Assembly: GCF_025147325.1 (NCBI RefSeq)
Contig: NZ_CP102262.1
Coordinates: forward strand, 1,302,001 to 1,366,000
DNA length: 64,000 bases
Source: Bacteroides stercoris ATCC 43183
GTDB taxonomy: Bacteria; Bacteroidota; Bacteroidia; Bacteroidales; Bacteroidaceae
Reading direction: 5' to 3'
Below, piece after piece: positions 39,499 to 50,794 of this stretch. The position numbers and the translations under genes were made by a program. A model generated the notes under the pieces. The model searched no databases, was not told the origin of the DNA, and was given only the letters and a program-made list of their open reading frames with translations. Numbering within the stretch: the stretch's first letter is position 1; every line of letters begins with the position of its first letter.

Positions 39499-40854
39499 AT
39501 GAACGTTTCATTGCAAAACATTGACAAAGTAAGCGCACTGCTTACTGTAAAGCTTGAGAAAGCAGACTATCAGGAAAAGGTAGACAAATCATTGAAGAAC
39601 TTCCGTCAGAAAGCTCAAATCCCCGGTTTCCGTAAAGGCATGGTTCCGATGAGCCTGGTGAAGAAAATGTATGGTAAGTCGGTATTGGCTGAAGAGGTTA
39701 ATAAGCTTCTTTCTGATTCCGTATATAAGTATATCCAAGATAATAAGGTGAATATTTTGGGCGAGCCTCTGCCTAATGAAGACAAGCAGAAAGCTATCGA
39801 CTTCGATACAATGGAAGAATTTGAATTCCTGTTCGACATTGCTTTGGCTCCGGAATTCAAAGCTGAGGTTGCTGCAGACGATAAAGTAGATTACTATACG
39901 ATCGATGTAACCGAAGAAATGGTTGACAACCAGGTGAAGGCTTATACGCAGCGTAACGGTAAGTACGAAAAGGTAGACGCCTATGCCGACAACGATATGT
40001 TGAAGGGTCTGCTCGCCGAACTGGATGCAGAAGGCAACACCAAAGAAGGTGGCGTTCAGGTGGAAGGTGCCGTTATGATGCCGGCATATATGAAGAACGA
40101 CGACCAGAAAGCCATCTTTGCCAATGCAAAGGTAAACGATGTACTCGTATTCAATCCTTATACAGCATGGGATGGCAATGCAGCCGAACTCTCTTCGCTG
40201 CTGAAGGTAGACAAAGAAGCTGCTGCCGAAATGAAATCCAACTTCAGCTTCCAGGTAGAGGAAATTACCCGTTTCGTGGCAGGTGAGCTGAACCAGGAGA
40301 TTTTCGATCAGGTATTTGGCGAAGGCGTTGTCAAGACCGAAGAAGAATTCCGTGCCAAAGTGAAAGAGGTTATCGCCAACCAGTTTGTAGCTGACAGCGA
40401 TTATAAATTCCTGTTGGATGTTCGTAAGATGCTGATGGAAAAAGTCGGTAAATTGGAATTCCCGGATGCGTTGCTCAAGCGTATCATGCGTTTGAACAAC
40501 CAGGACAAGGACGAAAAATTCGTAGAAGACAATTACGACAAGAGTATCGAAGAACTGACTTGGCATCTGATTAAAGAGCAACTGGTGAAAGCCAACGATA
40601 TTAAAGTTGAACAGGATGACATCCTTAATATGGCAAAGGAAACTACCCGTGCACAGTTTGCACAGTATGGTATGCTGAGCGTGCCCGAAGAAATCCTCGA
40701 CAACTATGCAAAAGAAATGCTGAAGAAGAAAGAAAGCATCGAAGGTCTGGTGAACCGTGTTGTTGAAACGAAACTGGCTTCAGCCTTGAAAACGCAGGTA
40801 ACGTTGGAGAACAAGAACATCTCGGCTGCGGATTTCAACAAGATGTTTGAATAA
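39499..40854 (+). CDS. tig: Trigger factor
   Basis: 451 residues. Ribosome-binding N-terminal domain with the tail signature PGFRKGMVPMSLVKK (GFRxGxxP), a middle PPIase-like region (about 160-260) that is diverged from the FKBP type, and a helical C-terminal domain. It binds nascent chains at the ribosome exit. It is followed by a strong terminator and then clpP-clpX, a conserved chaperone/protease order. Confidence 0.95.
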   Translation: MNVSLQNIDKVSALLTVKLEKADYQEKVDKSLKNFRQKAQIPGFRKGMVPMSLVKKMYGKSVLAEEVNKLLSDSVYKYIQDNKVNILGEPLPNEDKQKAIDFDTMEEFEFLFDIALAPEFKAEVAADDKVDYYTIDVTEEMVDNQVKAYTQRNGKYEKVDAYADNDMLKGLLAELDAEGNTKEGGVQVEGAVMMPAYMKNDDQKAIFANAKVNDVLVFNPYTAWDGNAAELSSLLKVDKEAAAEMKSNFSFQVEEITRFVAGELNQEIFDQVFGEGVVKTEEEFRAKVKEVIANQFVADSDYKFLLDVRKMLMEKVGKLEFPDALLKRIMRLNNQDKDEKFVEDNYDKSIEELTWHLIKEQLVKANDIKVEQDDILNMAKETTRAQFAQYGMLSVPEEILDNYAKEMLKKKESIEGLVNRVVETKLASALKTQVTLENKNISAADFNKMFE

Positions 40855-40887
40855 GATTTTGGCGGGAAGCCGCTGATTTTTATAAAG

Positions 40888-40925
40888 AACACAGAGTTTG
40901 ACAAACTATAACTCTGTGTTTTTTT
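40888..40925 (+). terminator. Terminator after tig
   Basis: AACACAGAGTT / AACTCTGTGTT, 11 perfect pairs, 11-nt loop, T tract. Confidence 0.85.
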
Positions 40926-40954
40926 GTGTCTCTGTGTTCTTTTTCGTTTCTTTG
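40923..40954 (+). promoter_or_regulatory. Promoter of clpPX
   Basis: -33 TTTG at 40923-40926 (within the tig terminator tail), spacer 20, -7 TTTCTTTG at 40947-40954 (one mismatch). Confidence 0.55.
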
Positions 40955-40987
40955 CATTCACATTAAAAAATTAAAAAGAGAAAGACA

Positions 40988-41650
40988 ATGGATGATTTTA
41001 GAAAATACGCTACCAAGCATTTGGGAATGAACAGCTTGGTGCTGGATGATGTGATTAAATCACAAGCCGGGTATTTAAATCCCTATATCCTGGAAGAGCG
41101 TCAGTTGAATGTAACTCAATTGGACGTATTCTCCCGCCTGATGATGGACCGCATCATTTTCCTCGGTACGCAGATAGACGACTATACCGCCAATACCCTG
41201 CAGGCTCAATTGCTGTATCTGGATTCTGTAGACCCGGGCAAGGACATCTCTATCTATATCAACTCGCCGGGTGGTTCGGTATATGCCGGACTGGGCATTT
41301 ACGACACCATGCAGTTCATTAGCAGCGATGTAGCCACCATCTGCACCGGTATGGCTGCCAGTATGGCGGCAGTGTTGCTGGTGGCCGGAGCAGAAGGCAA
41401 GCGTTCTGCACTGACGCACTCGCGCGTAATGATTCACCAGCCGATGGGCGGCGCACAAGGACAAGCCTCGGACATTGAAATCACGGCACGTGAAATCCAA
41501 AAATTGAAGAAAGAACTTTATACTATCATAGCCGACCATTCGCATACATCTTTTGATAAGGTGTGGGCCGACTCCGACCGCGACTATTGGATGACGGCGC
41601 AGGAAGCCAAAGAGTATGGTATGATAGACCAAGTCTATACAAAGAAATAA
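40988..41650 (+). CDS. clpP: ATP-dependent Clp protease proteolytic subunit
   Basis: 220 residues. Ser in GMAASMAAVLL, His in SRVMIHQPMGG and Asp in the C-terminal handle form the catalytic triad. The N-terminal axial loop region is a little longer than in E. coli. clpX begins 2 bp after the stop. Confidence 0.97.
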   Translation: MDDFRKYATKHLGMNSLVLDDVIKSQAGYLNPYILEERQLNVTQLDVFSRLMMDRIIFLGTQIDDYTANTLQAQLLYLDSVDPGKDISIYINSPGGSVYAGLGIYDTMQFISSDVATICTGMAASMAAVLLVAGAEGKRSALTHSRVMIHQPMGGAQGQASDIEITAREIQKLKKELYTIIADHSHTSFDKVWADSDRDYWMTAQEAKEYGMIDQVYTKK

Positions 41651-41652
41651 AT

Positions 41653-42897
41653 ATGGCAGACTCTAAACGAAACAAGAACAGATGCAGTTTCTGCGGACGC
41701 TCGGAAGATGAGGTCGGCTTCCTTATAACGGGGATGAACGGCTACATCTGCGATAGTTGTGCTGTCCAGGCCTATGAGATTACTCAAGAGGCTTTGGATG
41801 CCAAAAAAGGTGATGGCGCTACGAAACTGAATCTGAAAGAACTTCCTAAACCTGTAGAGATTAAGAATTTTCTCGATCAGTATGTTATCGGGCAGGATGA
41901 TGCGAAACGTTTCCTGTCGGTATCTGTGTACAATCATTATAAGCGCCTGCTGCAGAAAGCGGGGGATGATGATGTGGAGATTGAAAAGTCCAATATCATC
42001 ATGGTGGGCAGTACCGGAACCGGTAAGACTTTGCTTGCCCGTACCATTGCCAAATTGTTGCATGTACCTTTTACTATCGTAGATGCAACCGTGCTGACGG
42101 AAGCCGGTTACGTAGGCGAGGATATCGAAAGTATCCTTACCCGTCTGTTGCAGGTGGCGGACTATAACGTAGCGCAAGCGGAGCAAGGCATTGTGTTTAT
42201 AGATGAAATAGACAAGATAGCCCGTAAAAGCGACAATCCTTCCATTACCCGTGATGTAAGCGGCGAGGGCGTACAACAGGGATTGCTGAAGCTGCTGGAA
42301 GGCTCGGTCGTGAATGTTCCGCCTCAGGGAGGACGTAAGCATCCCGACCAGAAGATGATTCCGGTGAACACCAAGAATATATTGTTTATTTGCGGCGGTG
42401 CATTCGACGGCATCGAGAAGAAAATAGCGCAACGCCTCAATACCAATGTCGTGGGTTATGGGGCGGTGCGCAATACGGCGGCCATCGACAAGAATAATAT
42501 GATGCAGTACATTGCTCCGCAGGATTTGAAATCGTTCGGCCTGATTCCCGAAATCATCGGTCGTCTGCCGGTATTGACCTATTTGAATCCTTTGGACCGT
42601 ACGGCATTGCGTGCCATTCTGACGGAACCGAAAAATTCCATAATCAAGCAATACGTCAAGTTGTTTGAAATGGATGGTGTGAAGCTGACTTTTGAAGATG
42701 CGGTGTTTGAGTATATTGTAGACAAAGCTATTGAATACAAGCTGGGAGCTCGCGGTTTGCGTTCCATCGTAGAAACCATTATGATGGATGCGATGTTTGA
42801 AATCCCTTCCGAACACAAAGATGGTTTTACAGTAACTTTGGACTATGCCCGTGCCCAGTTGGAAAAAGCGAATATGGCAAGACTTCAAAATGCTTAA
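41653..42897 (+). CDS. clpX: Clp protease ATP-binding subunit ClpX
   Basis: 414 residues from ATG 41653; an open upstream frame overlapping clpP is rejected. Zinc-binding cysteines 11, 14, 33 and 36 (CSFC, CDSC), Walker A GSTGTGKT, pore loop region [11 protein letters not shown], Walker B FIDEIDKI, sensor 2 GARGLRS. It unfolds substrates for ClpP. Confidence 0.97.
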   Translation: MADSKRNKNRCSFCGRSEDEVGFLITGMNGYICDSCAVQAYEITQEALDAKKGDGATKLNLKELPKPVEIKNFLDQYVIGQDDAKRFLSVSVYNHYKRLLQKAGDDDVEIEKSNIIMVGSTGTGKTLLARTIAKLLHVPFTIVDATVLTEAGYVGEDIESILTRLLQVADYNVAQAEQGIVFIDEIDKIARKSDNPSITRDVSGEGVQQGLLKLLEGSVVNVPPQGGRKHPDQKMIPVNTKNILFICGGAFDGIEKKIAQRLNTNVVGYGAVRNTAAIDKNNMMQYIAPQDLKSFGLIPEIIGRLPVLTYLNPLDRTALRAILTEPKNSIIKQYVKLFEMDGVKLTFEDAVFEYIVDKAIEYKLGARGLRSIVETIMMDAMFEIPSEHKDGFTVTLDYARAQLEKANMARLQNA

Positions 42898-42987
42898 AAT
42901 CAAAAGGTAATACAAATAAAGCAGACTTTTTTGTGTTTTATTGAAAAATATTCGGCGGATTATGCTTGAAATTTAAGAAGTTGTTTA

Positions 42988-42995
42988 TAACTTTG
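42988..42995 (+). promoter_or_regulatory. -7 box of recQ
   Basis: TAACTTTG, 76 bp before the start, with CTTG at 42965-42968 as a weak -33. Confidence 0.5.
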
Positions 42996-43071
42996 TTAGA
43001 GTTCTTGAAAATAAGAAACGTCATGTAGCGGCGTTATTAATAGCTTAACTCAATAAACAACCTAATGAATC

Positions 43072-45255
43072 ATGGCAGGGAAGAAGATTAATTTGACAGA
43101 CCAGCTGAAGAACTACTTCGGGTTCGACACTTTTAAAGGAAATCAGGAAGCAATCATACAGAATCTGTTGGCGGGTAACGATACTTTCGTGTTGATGCCC
43201 ACCGGCGGTGGAAAGTCTTTGTGCTATCAGTTACCCTCTTTGTTGATGGACGGCACGGCCATTGTGATTTCTCCTCTGATTGCCCTGATGAAGAATCAGG
43301 TCGATGCGATGCGTAATTTCAGCGAGGAGGATGGAATAGCTCATTTCATCAATTCTTCCCTTAACAAGAGTGCGATAGACCAGGTGAAGTCCGATATCCT
43401 TGCCGGGCGGACGAAACTGCTGTATGTAGCTCCGGAGTCTTTGACAAAAGAAGAGAACGTGGAGTTCCTGAAAACGGTTAAGATTTCTTTCTATGCCGTA
43501 GATGAGGCCCATTGTATTTCTGAATGGGGACATGACTTCCGACCGGAATATCGCCGTATCCGTCCTATTATCAATGAAATCGGGAAAGCTCCGCTCATTG
43601 CATTGACTGCAACCGCCACACCAAAGGTGCAGCACGATATCCAAAAGAATCTGGGTATGGTGGAAGCGCAGGTGTTCAAGTCGTCTTTCAATCGTCCGAA
43701 CCTTTATTATGAGGTACGTCCCAAGACTGCAAACGTAGATAAGGATATTATCAAGTTCATCAAGAACAATCCGGAAAAGTCGGGTATCATCTATTGCCTG
43801 AGCCGGAAGAAAGTAGAGGAACTTGCCGAGATACTTCAGGCAAACGGGATTAATGCCCGTGCCTATCATGCTGGAATGGATTCGGCCACACGAACACAGA
43901 ATCAGGATGATTTCCTTATGGAAAAAATCGATGTGATCGTGGCCACGATTGCTTTCGGTATGGGTATTGACAAACCGGATGTGCGTTATGTGATTCACTA
44001 TGATATTCCGAAAAGCCTGGAGGGGTATTATCAGGAAACCGGACGTGCCGGAAGAGATGGAGGCGAAGGACAGTGTATTACTTTTTATACCAATAAAGAC
44101 CTGCAGAAACTGGAAAAGTTTATGCAAGGCAAGCCTGTTGCAGAGCAGGAAATAGGCAAGCAGCTTCTGCTGGAAACCGCTGCGTATGCCGAATCGTCCG
44201 TTTGCCGCCGAAAAACGTTGCTACACTATTTCGGTGAGGAATATACGGAAGAAAATTGTGGAAATTGTGACAACTGTTTAAATCCGAAAAAACAAGTGGA
44301 AGCTCAGGAATTATTGTGCACCGTAATAGAAACTGTTCTTGCGGTAAAAGAAAATTTTAAAGCAGACTATATTATAGATATTATACAGGGAAAAGAAACT
44401 TCGGAAGTGCAGGCGCATCTGCATGAAGATTTGGAAGTGTTCGGTTCCGGTATGGGAGAAGAAGACAAAACTTGGAATGCTGTTATCCGCCAGGCATTGA
44501 TTGCCGGTTATTTGACCAAAGAAGTCGAAAACTACGGCTTGTTGAAAGTAACGGATGCAGGTAAGAAATTCTTGAAGCATCCTAAATCCTTTAAGATTAC
44601 GGAAGATAATGATTTCGAGGAAGTGGAGGAAGAAGCACCGGCACGCGGCGGTGGCGCCTGTGCGGTAGACCCGGCTCTCTATTCCATGTTGAAAGACTTG
44701 CGTAAGAAGCTCTCCAAGAAGTTGGAAGTACCGCCTTATGTTATATTCCAGGACCCTTCTTTGGAAGCAATGGCAACTATTTATCCGATAACTTTGGATG
44801 AGTTGCAGAATATTCCGGGGGTAGGAGCCGGCAAGGCGAAGCGTTATGGTGAAGAGTTTTGTAAGCTGATTAAACGCCATTGTGAGGAGAACGAGATAGA
44901 ACGTCCGGAAGATTTGCGTGTACGTACCGTGGCCAACAAGTCTAAGATGAAGGTCGCTATCATTCAGGCTATTGATCGCAAGGTGGCTTTGGACGATATC
45001 GCCATGTCAAAAGGTATTGAGTTTGAGGAGTTGCTGGATGAGATAGAAGCTATTGTCTACTCCGGTACGAAACTGAATATCGACTACTTCCTGGAAGATA
45101 TTATGGACGAAGACCATCTGTTGGATATATACGACTATTTCAAAGAATCTACTACGGATAATATCGATGATGCTTTGGATGAGCTGGGGGATGATTTTAC
45201 AGAAGAAGAAGTACGTTTGGTACGTATTAAGTTCATCTCCGAAATGGCAAATTAA
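43072..45255 (+). CDS. recQ: ATP-dependent DNA helicase RecQ
   Basis: 727 residues. Helicase core with Walker A MPTGGGKSLCYQ, DEAH in VDEAHCISEWGHDFRPEY, FGMGIDKPDVR and QETGRAGRDG; RQC zinc cysteines (CRRKTLLHYFGE, CGNCDNC); HRDC domain about 535-610; and a further ~115-residue acidic C-terminal domain present in many Bacteroidetes RecQ proteins. It acts in recombination and repair. No terminator except the inverted repeat at 45288. Confidence 0.96.
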   Translation: MAGKKINLTDQLKNYFGFDTFKGNQEAIIQNLLAGNDTFVLMPTGGGKSLCYQLPSLLMDGTAIVISPLIALMKNQVDAMRNFSEEDGIAHFINSSLNKSAIDQVKSDILAGRTKLLYVAPESLTKEENVEFLKTVKISFYAVDEAHCISEWGHDFRPEYRRIRPIINEIGKAPLIALTATATPKVQHDIQKNLGMVEAQVFKSSFNRPNLYYEVRPKTANVDKDIIKFIKNNPEKSGIIYCLSRKKVEELAEILQANGINARAYHAGMDSATRTQNQDDFLMEKIDVIVATIAFGMGIDKPDVRYVIHYDIPKSLEGYYQETGRAGRDGGEGQCITFYTNKDLQKLEKFMQGKPVAEQEIGKQLLLETAAYAESSVCRRKTLLHYFGEEYTEENCGNCDNCLNPKKQVEAQELLCTVIETVLAVKENFKADYIIDIIQGKETSEVQAHLHEDLEVFGSGMGEEDKTWNAVIRQALIAGYLTKEVENYGLLKVTDAGKKFLKHPKSFKITEDNDFEEVEEEAPARGGGACAVDPALYSMLKDLRKKLSKKLEVPPYVIFQDPSLEAMATIYPITLDELQNIPGVGAGKAKRYGEEFCKLIKRHCEENEIERPEDLRVRTVANKSKMKVAIIQAIDRKVALDDIAMSKGIEFEELLDEIEAIVYSGTKLNIDYFLEDIMDEDHLLDIYDYFKESTTDNIDDALDELGDDFTEEEVRLVRIKFISEMAN

Positions 45256-45287
45256 TCCTCGGGCTGCGATAAAAAAAGAAAAAAATA

Positions 45288-45336
45288 TTGCGTGTAAATA
45301 TACGGAATGGAATAAAAACCGTATATTTGCACGCAA
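45288..45336. promoter_or_regulatory. 18-bp inverted repeat overlapping guaB promoter
   Basis: TTGCGTGTAAATATACGG (45288-45305) and CCGTATATTTGCACGCAA (45319-45336) pair at 17 of 18 positions around a 13-bp A-rich centre. The -7 box TATATTTG (45322-45329) lies inside the right arm. No T tract follows, so a terminator is unlikely; an operator is more likely. Confidence 0.7.
45322..45329 (+). promoter_or_regulatory. -7 box of guaB
   Basis: TATATTTG inside the right arm of the inverted repeat. No TTTG at -33. The transcript would start near 45334, 25 nt before guaB. Confidence 0.55.
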
Positions 45337-45346
45337 TAAATTTTAA

Positions 45347-46834
<1,488 letters not shown>

Positions 46835-46857
46835 GGATATTCATCCATAAAGATATA

Positions 46858-46888
46858 TGCCCGGAGAGTAAATTATACTTTTCGGGCA
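46858..46888 (+). terminator. Terminator after guaB
   Basis: TGCCCGGAGAGT / ACTTTTCGGGCA with G-U pairs, 7-nt loop, then TTATTTGTTT. Confidence 0.8.
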
Positions 46889-46907
46889 TTATTTGTTTAT
46901 GATATTG

Positions 46908-46915
46908 TATCTTTG
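46908..46915 (+). promoter_or_regulatory. -7 box of the PPIase-lptA-mutL operon
   Basis: TATCTTTG 40 bp before the chosen start; no TTTG at the expected distance. Confidence 0.5.
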
Positions 46916-46954
46916 TGAACTTGCTTGTTTATTGGTTTTGCCTATTTTAGACAG

Positions 46955-48511
46955 ATGGTTATGATAAGGACTTGTTTGGTGATGATTTTTTCCGGAGTGA
47001 GCTGGTTTGCTTTTTCCCAGCAGGACCCGGTGCTGATGCGTGTCAATGGAAAGGATGTGCTGCGTTCTGAGTTTGAGTATTATTATAACAAGGATGCGGC
47101 ATCGTTTGCTTCCGGGTATGTTGCACCGGAAAAGTATGCGGAGCGGTTTGCAGACTTCAAACTGAAAGTATCTGCTGCCGAGACAGCCGGTTTGGATACG
47201 GCTCTTTCGTTTCGTGAGAAGGTTGAAAATTACCGCAACCGGTTGATAAAATCGTATCTGACAGATACGGCTGTCATTGAAAATGAAGCCCGCCGGTTGT
47301 ATGATAAAATGAAAGCCGGTCATCATGCGGGACGCGTCCGTGTGAGTCATATTTTTAAGTATCTTCCTCAAAATGTATCCGGTCATGCATTGCGTAAAGC
47401 AGTTGCCGGCATGGACTCCATTTACGAATATCTCCGGAGGAATCAGACACCCGAGGCTTTTGATGCCTGCGTAAAACGTTTTTCTGATGAGAAACAGCCA
47501 TTTTGGGTGAGTTGGCTGCAAATGCCGGTAGAGTTTGAGAATGTAGCTTTTGAGTTATCGGCAGGCGAAGTGTCCCAACCTTTTTTTACGCCGCAAGGCA
47601 TTCATATTGTGAAAGTTATTGAGCGAATGGAAATGCCGTCTTTTGACGATGTGAAGAATGGAATGGAGGTTTGTCGGGCTTATCGCCACGGGACTGATTG
47701 GGGAGTTGAAGCACAGGTGGAGAAGCTGAAGAAAGAATATGGGTATGCTCCCGACAAAACGGGTATGGACGAACTGATACGTACAGGACAAACAAAACGT
47801 ACGCTGTTTACATTGGCAGGAAAGAGCTATACGGGAAATGACTTTATCTGTTTTGCAGTAGCATATCCGGCTGGTATACGCAGGCAGCTGGATGCTTTTG
47901 TAATGAAAACTGTACTTGATTATGAAAATGTATGTTTGGAACGGAAATATCCGGAATTACGTTATCAGGTGGAGGAGTATAGGAACCGCTTGTTGCTGGA
48001 TAAAATCACCGGACAGGAAATCCAGAAACGAATCGAGTCAGATGAGGCCGGTCTGCAAACTTATTTTGAAAAACATCGTTCCGACTATCAGTGGAGGGAA
48101 CAGCGGTATAAAGGTATTGTTCTGCACGGAGTAAGCAAACGTATTGTCAAACAAGCCCGTAAATTTTTGAAGAGTCTGCCGGAAGAAGAATGGAAAGATG
48201 CGATTCGGTTGACTTTCAATGCCGGTGCACAGCCTCAGATACAGGCGGAGCAGGGAACATTCGCTTCCGGTGACAATGTATATGTCGATGATTTGGTGTT
48301 TAAGGGCAAGGACGCAGCGCCTATGGTGTCATTCCCTTTTACTGCCGTGCTGGGTAAGAAGGTGAAAGCGCCGGATGACTATCGGGAAGTAAAAGACAGG
48401 GTGGTTACTGATTATCGGAATTGTCTGGAGAAGCAGTGGATAACCCGTTTGCGCACCTCGGCTAAGGTTGAAATTAACCAAGAGGTTTTAAAAACCGTTA
48501 ATAATCACTGA
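46955..48511 (+). CDS. Parvulin-type peptidyl-prolyl isomerase (SurA-like), first of three
   Basis: 518 residues from ATG 46955 (ATG 46961 also possible; the TTG at 46925 falls at the predicted transcript start). Signal peptide ending near AFSQ, SurA-like N-terminal helices, a rotamase domain around residues 120-225 (RVRVSHIFKYLPQ, QPFFTPQGIHIVKVIER) and a second diverged one near 370-470. Likely periplasmic chaperone for outer-membrane proteins. The first gene of a tight series. Confidence 0.88.
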   Translation: MVMIRTCLVMIFSGVSWFAFSQQDPVLMRVNGKDVLRSEFEYYYNKDAASFASGYVAPEKYAERFADFKLKVSAAETAGLDTALSFREKVENYRNRLIKSYLTDTAVIENEARRLYDKMKAGHHAGRVRVSHIFKYLPQNVSGHALRKAVAGMDSIYEYLRRNQTPEAFDACVKRFSDEKQPFWVSWLQMPVEFENVAFELSAGEVSQPFFTPQGIHIVKVIERMEMPSFDDVKNGMEVCRAYRHGTDWGVEAQVEKLKKEYGYAPDKTGMDELIRTGQTKRTLFTLAGKSYTGNDFICFAVAYPAGIRRQLDAFVMKTVLDYENVCLERKYPELRYQVEEYRNRLLLDKITGQEIQKRIESDEAGLQTYFEKHRSDYQWREQRYKGIVLHGVSKRIVKQARKFLKSLPEEEWKDAIRLTFNAGAQPQIQAEQGTFASGDNVYVDDLVFKGKDAAPMVSFPFTAVLGKKVKAPDDYREVKDRVVTDYRNCLEKQWITRLRTSAKVEINQEVLKTVNNH

Positions 48512-48568
48512 TGCAACCGATTAAAGCCGTATCTTCGTACCTTAAAATGTAGTAAATATCAGCTGGTA

Positions 48569-49411
48569 ATGCGAACAACCTGTTTGGGACTTTTAATCCT
48601 TCTTTTCTGTAGCTCGTGCAAGGAACAGCACGATCATGGAGGGCGAACACCGTTAGTGGAATTGGATGGTAACTTCCTTTACCATGAAGACCTGCAGGCG
48701 GTGCTTCCCGCAGGATTGTCGAAAGATGACAGCCTGTTGTTTGCGGAGCATTACATCCGTAACTGGGCAGAAGATGTGCTGTTGTATGAGAAGGCGCAGA
48801 GTAATATTCCCAACAGCGGAGAGATTGACAAACTGGTGGAGAATTACCGGAAGGCGTTGATTATGCATGCATACCAGCAGGCGCTGATAAACCAAACTCT
48901 TTCTGAAGAAATTTCGGAAACGGAACTGGCTGATTATTATGAGAAGCATCAAGAGCTTTTTAAGGTAGAGAGTCCTTTGATAAAGGGATTGTTTATCAAA
49001 GTTCCCCTCACAGCCCCTCAACTGGGCAGTGTTCGCCGTTGGTACAGGACCGAAAACCGCGAGGCCGTAGAGCATCTGGAAAAATACAGTCTGCAGAATG
49101 CCGTGAAGTACGAGTATTTTTATGACAAGTGGGTTCCGATAACCGAAGTGATGGACTTGATGCCGCTGAAAGTGCCCGATGCCGGAGAATATCTGAATAA
49201 GAACCGCTACGTGGAACTGAAAGATACGGCTTTTCATTATTTTCTGAATGTGAGCGATTATCGTGCTGTGGGAGAACAGGAACCGTATGAGTTTGCCCGT
49301 AGTCAGGTGAAGGATATGATGCTGAACATGAAGCAGGTGAATTTTATGAAGCAGGTGAAAGAAGATTTGTATCAGCGTGCGGAGAAAAAAGATAAAATTA
49401 AGTATTATTAG
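48569..49411 (+). CDS. SurA-like lipoprotein without recognisable PPIase domain
   Basis: 280 residues with a lipoprotein signal (LLFCSSC) and a helical SurA-N-like body (YIRNWAEDVLLYEKA, AYQQALINQTLSEEISETEL). No parvulin active-site strand pattern is visible. It sits between two SurA-like genes, so it probably works with them at the outer membrane, perhaps as a membrane-anchored chaperone subunit; this is inferred from context. Confidence 0.75.
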   Translation: MRTTCLGLLILLFCSSCKEQHDHGGRTPLVELDGNFLYHEDLQAVLPAGLSKDDSLLFAEHYIRNWAEDVLLYEKAQSNIPNSGEIDKLVENYRKALIMHAYQQALINQTLSEEISETELADYYEKHQELFKVESPLIKGLFIKVPLTAPQLGSVRRWYRTENREAVEHLEKYSLQNAVKYEYFYDKWVPITEVMDLMPLKVPDAGEYLNKNRYVELKDTAFHYFLNVSDYRAVGEQEPYEFARSQVKDMMLNMKQVNFMKQVKEDLYQRAEKKDKIKYY

Positions 49412-49426
49412 TATAAGATACCAAGA

Positions 49427-50794
49427 ATGAAGATGTGTATGAACTTTAAGTTTGTAGTTTTATTTGCCTTGACGCTGTTAGCCGGTTCTACCGTTTATGG
49501 ACAAGACAATGTGATTGACGAGGTCGTGTGGGTAGTGGGCGACGAGGCTATATTAAAGTCCGAAGTGGAAGAAGCTCGTATGAGCGCTTTGTACGAAGGA
49601 CGTAAGTTCGACCGGGACCCCTATTGTGTGATACCGGAAGAGATAGCCGTACAAAAGCTGTTCTTGCATCAGGCGGCACTTGACAGTATTGAAGTTTCCG
49701 AATCCGAAGTCATCCAGCGTGTGGATTATATGACAAATATGTATATCAGCAATATCGGTTCACGTGAAAAGATGGAAGAATACTTCAATAAAACTTCCAG
49801 TCAGATTCGTGAAACATTGCGGGAAAATGCCCGTGAAGGGTTGAAAGTACAGAAGATGCAGCAGAAACTGGTTGGTGAAATCAAAGTTACGCCGGCCGAG
49901 GTGCGTCGTTATTTCAAAGATCTGCCGCAAGATAGTATTCCCTATATACCGACGCAGGTGGAGGTGCAGATAATTACCCAGCAGCCGAAAGTACCTTTGG
50001 AAGAAATAGAAAACGTAAAGAAACGCTTGCGCGATTTTACCGACCGTATAACAAAGGGTGAGACCAGTTTCTCTACGTTGGCTCGTATGTATTCGGAAGA
50101 CCGTGGTTCTGCCATTCGCGGTGGCGAAATCGAGTTTTCCGGACGTGGTATGCTGGATCCGGCATATGCCAATGTTGCTTTCAACTTGCAAGACCCCAAT
50201 AAGGTCTCTAAAATAGTGGAGTCCGAATATGGTTTTCATATCATTCAGTTGATAGAGAAGCGTGGAGACCGTATTAAAACCCGTCATATATTGCTGAAAC
50301 CGCATATTCCGGAAGAATCTTTGACAGCAGGTATGGCTCGTCTGGACTCTATAGCCGATGATATTCGTAACGGGAAGTTCTCTTTTGAGGAAGCGGCATC
50401 GGTGCTTTCACAAGACAAGGATACACGCAATAATCACGGTTTGCTGCCCAACCCCAATACCAATACCTCCAAATTCGAGATGCAGGAGCTGCCGCCTGAA
50501 ATTGCAAAAGTGGTAGACAAGATGAAAGTTGGCGAGATTTCTGAGGCATTTACCATGATTCCGCAGAAAACCGGAAAAGAAGAATGTGTTATCGTGAAGT
50601 TGAAGAGCCGTACCAATGGACATAAGGCTACCGTTGCCGATGACTACCAGAACCTGAAAGAGATTGTTCTGGAGAAACGTCGGGATGAGATGCTGGACAA
50701 GTGGATTCGTGAAAAGCAGAAACACACTTACGTTCGCATCAACGAAAATTGGAGAAACTGTACATTCAAGTATCCGGGATGGATAAAAGACTGA
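49427..50794 (+). CDS. Peptidyl-prolyl cis-trans isomerase SurA-like
   Basis: 455 residues: signal peptide (to about residue 26, TVYGQ), SurA N-domain (VVWVVGDEAILKSEVEEARM), and two parvulin repeats at about 175-275 and 285-385 (STLARMYSEDRGSAIRGGEI and RIKTRHILLKPHIPE). It is the closest of the three to E. coli SurA in size and layout. The last 16 bases overlap the LptA-like gene. Confidence 0.93.
   Translation: MKMCMNFKFVVLFALTLLAGSTVYGQDNVIDEVVWVVGDEAILKSEVEEARMSALYEGRKFDRDPYCVIPEEIAVQKLFLHQAALDSIEVSESEVIQRVDYMTNMYISNIGSREKMEEYFNKTSSQIRETLRENAREGLKVQKMQQKLVGEIKVTPAEVRRYFKDLPQDSIPYIPTQVEVQIITQQPKVPLEEIENVKKRLRDFTDRITKGETSFSTLARMYSEDRGSAIRGGEIEFSGRGMLDPAYANVAFNLQDPNKVSKIVESEYGFHIIQLIEKRGDRIKTRHILLKPHIPEESLTAGMARLDSIADDIRNGKFSFEEAASVLSQDKDTRNNHGLLPNPNTNTSKFEMQELPPEIAKVVDKMKVGEISEAFTMIPQKTGKEECVIVKLKSRTNGHKATVADDYQNLKEIVLEKRRDEMLDKWIREKQKHTYVRINENWRNCTFKYPGWIKD

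Noticed and set aside
41635-42915. 426-codon minus-strand frame opposite clpX
   Set aside because: Shadow frame of clpX, rich in His/Gln/Arg as expected from reverse reading; not a protein family I recognise.
45288-45336. Inverted repeat as a recQ terminator
   Set aside because: No T tract after the stem and the guaB -7 box lies inside it; operator preferred, though not proven.
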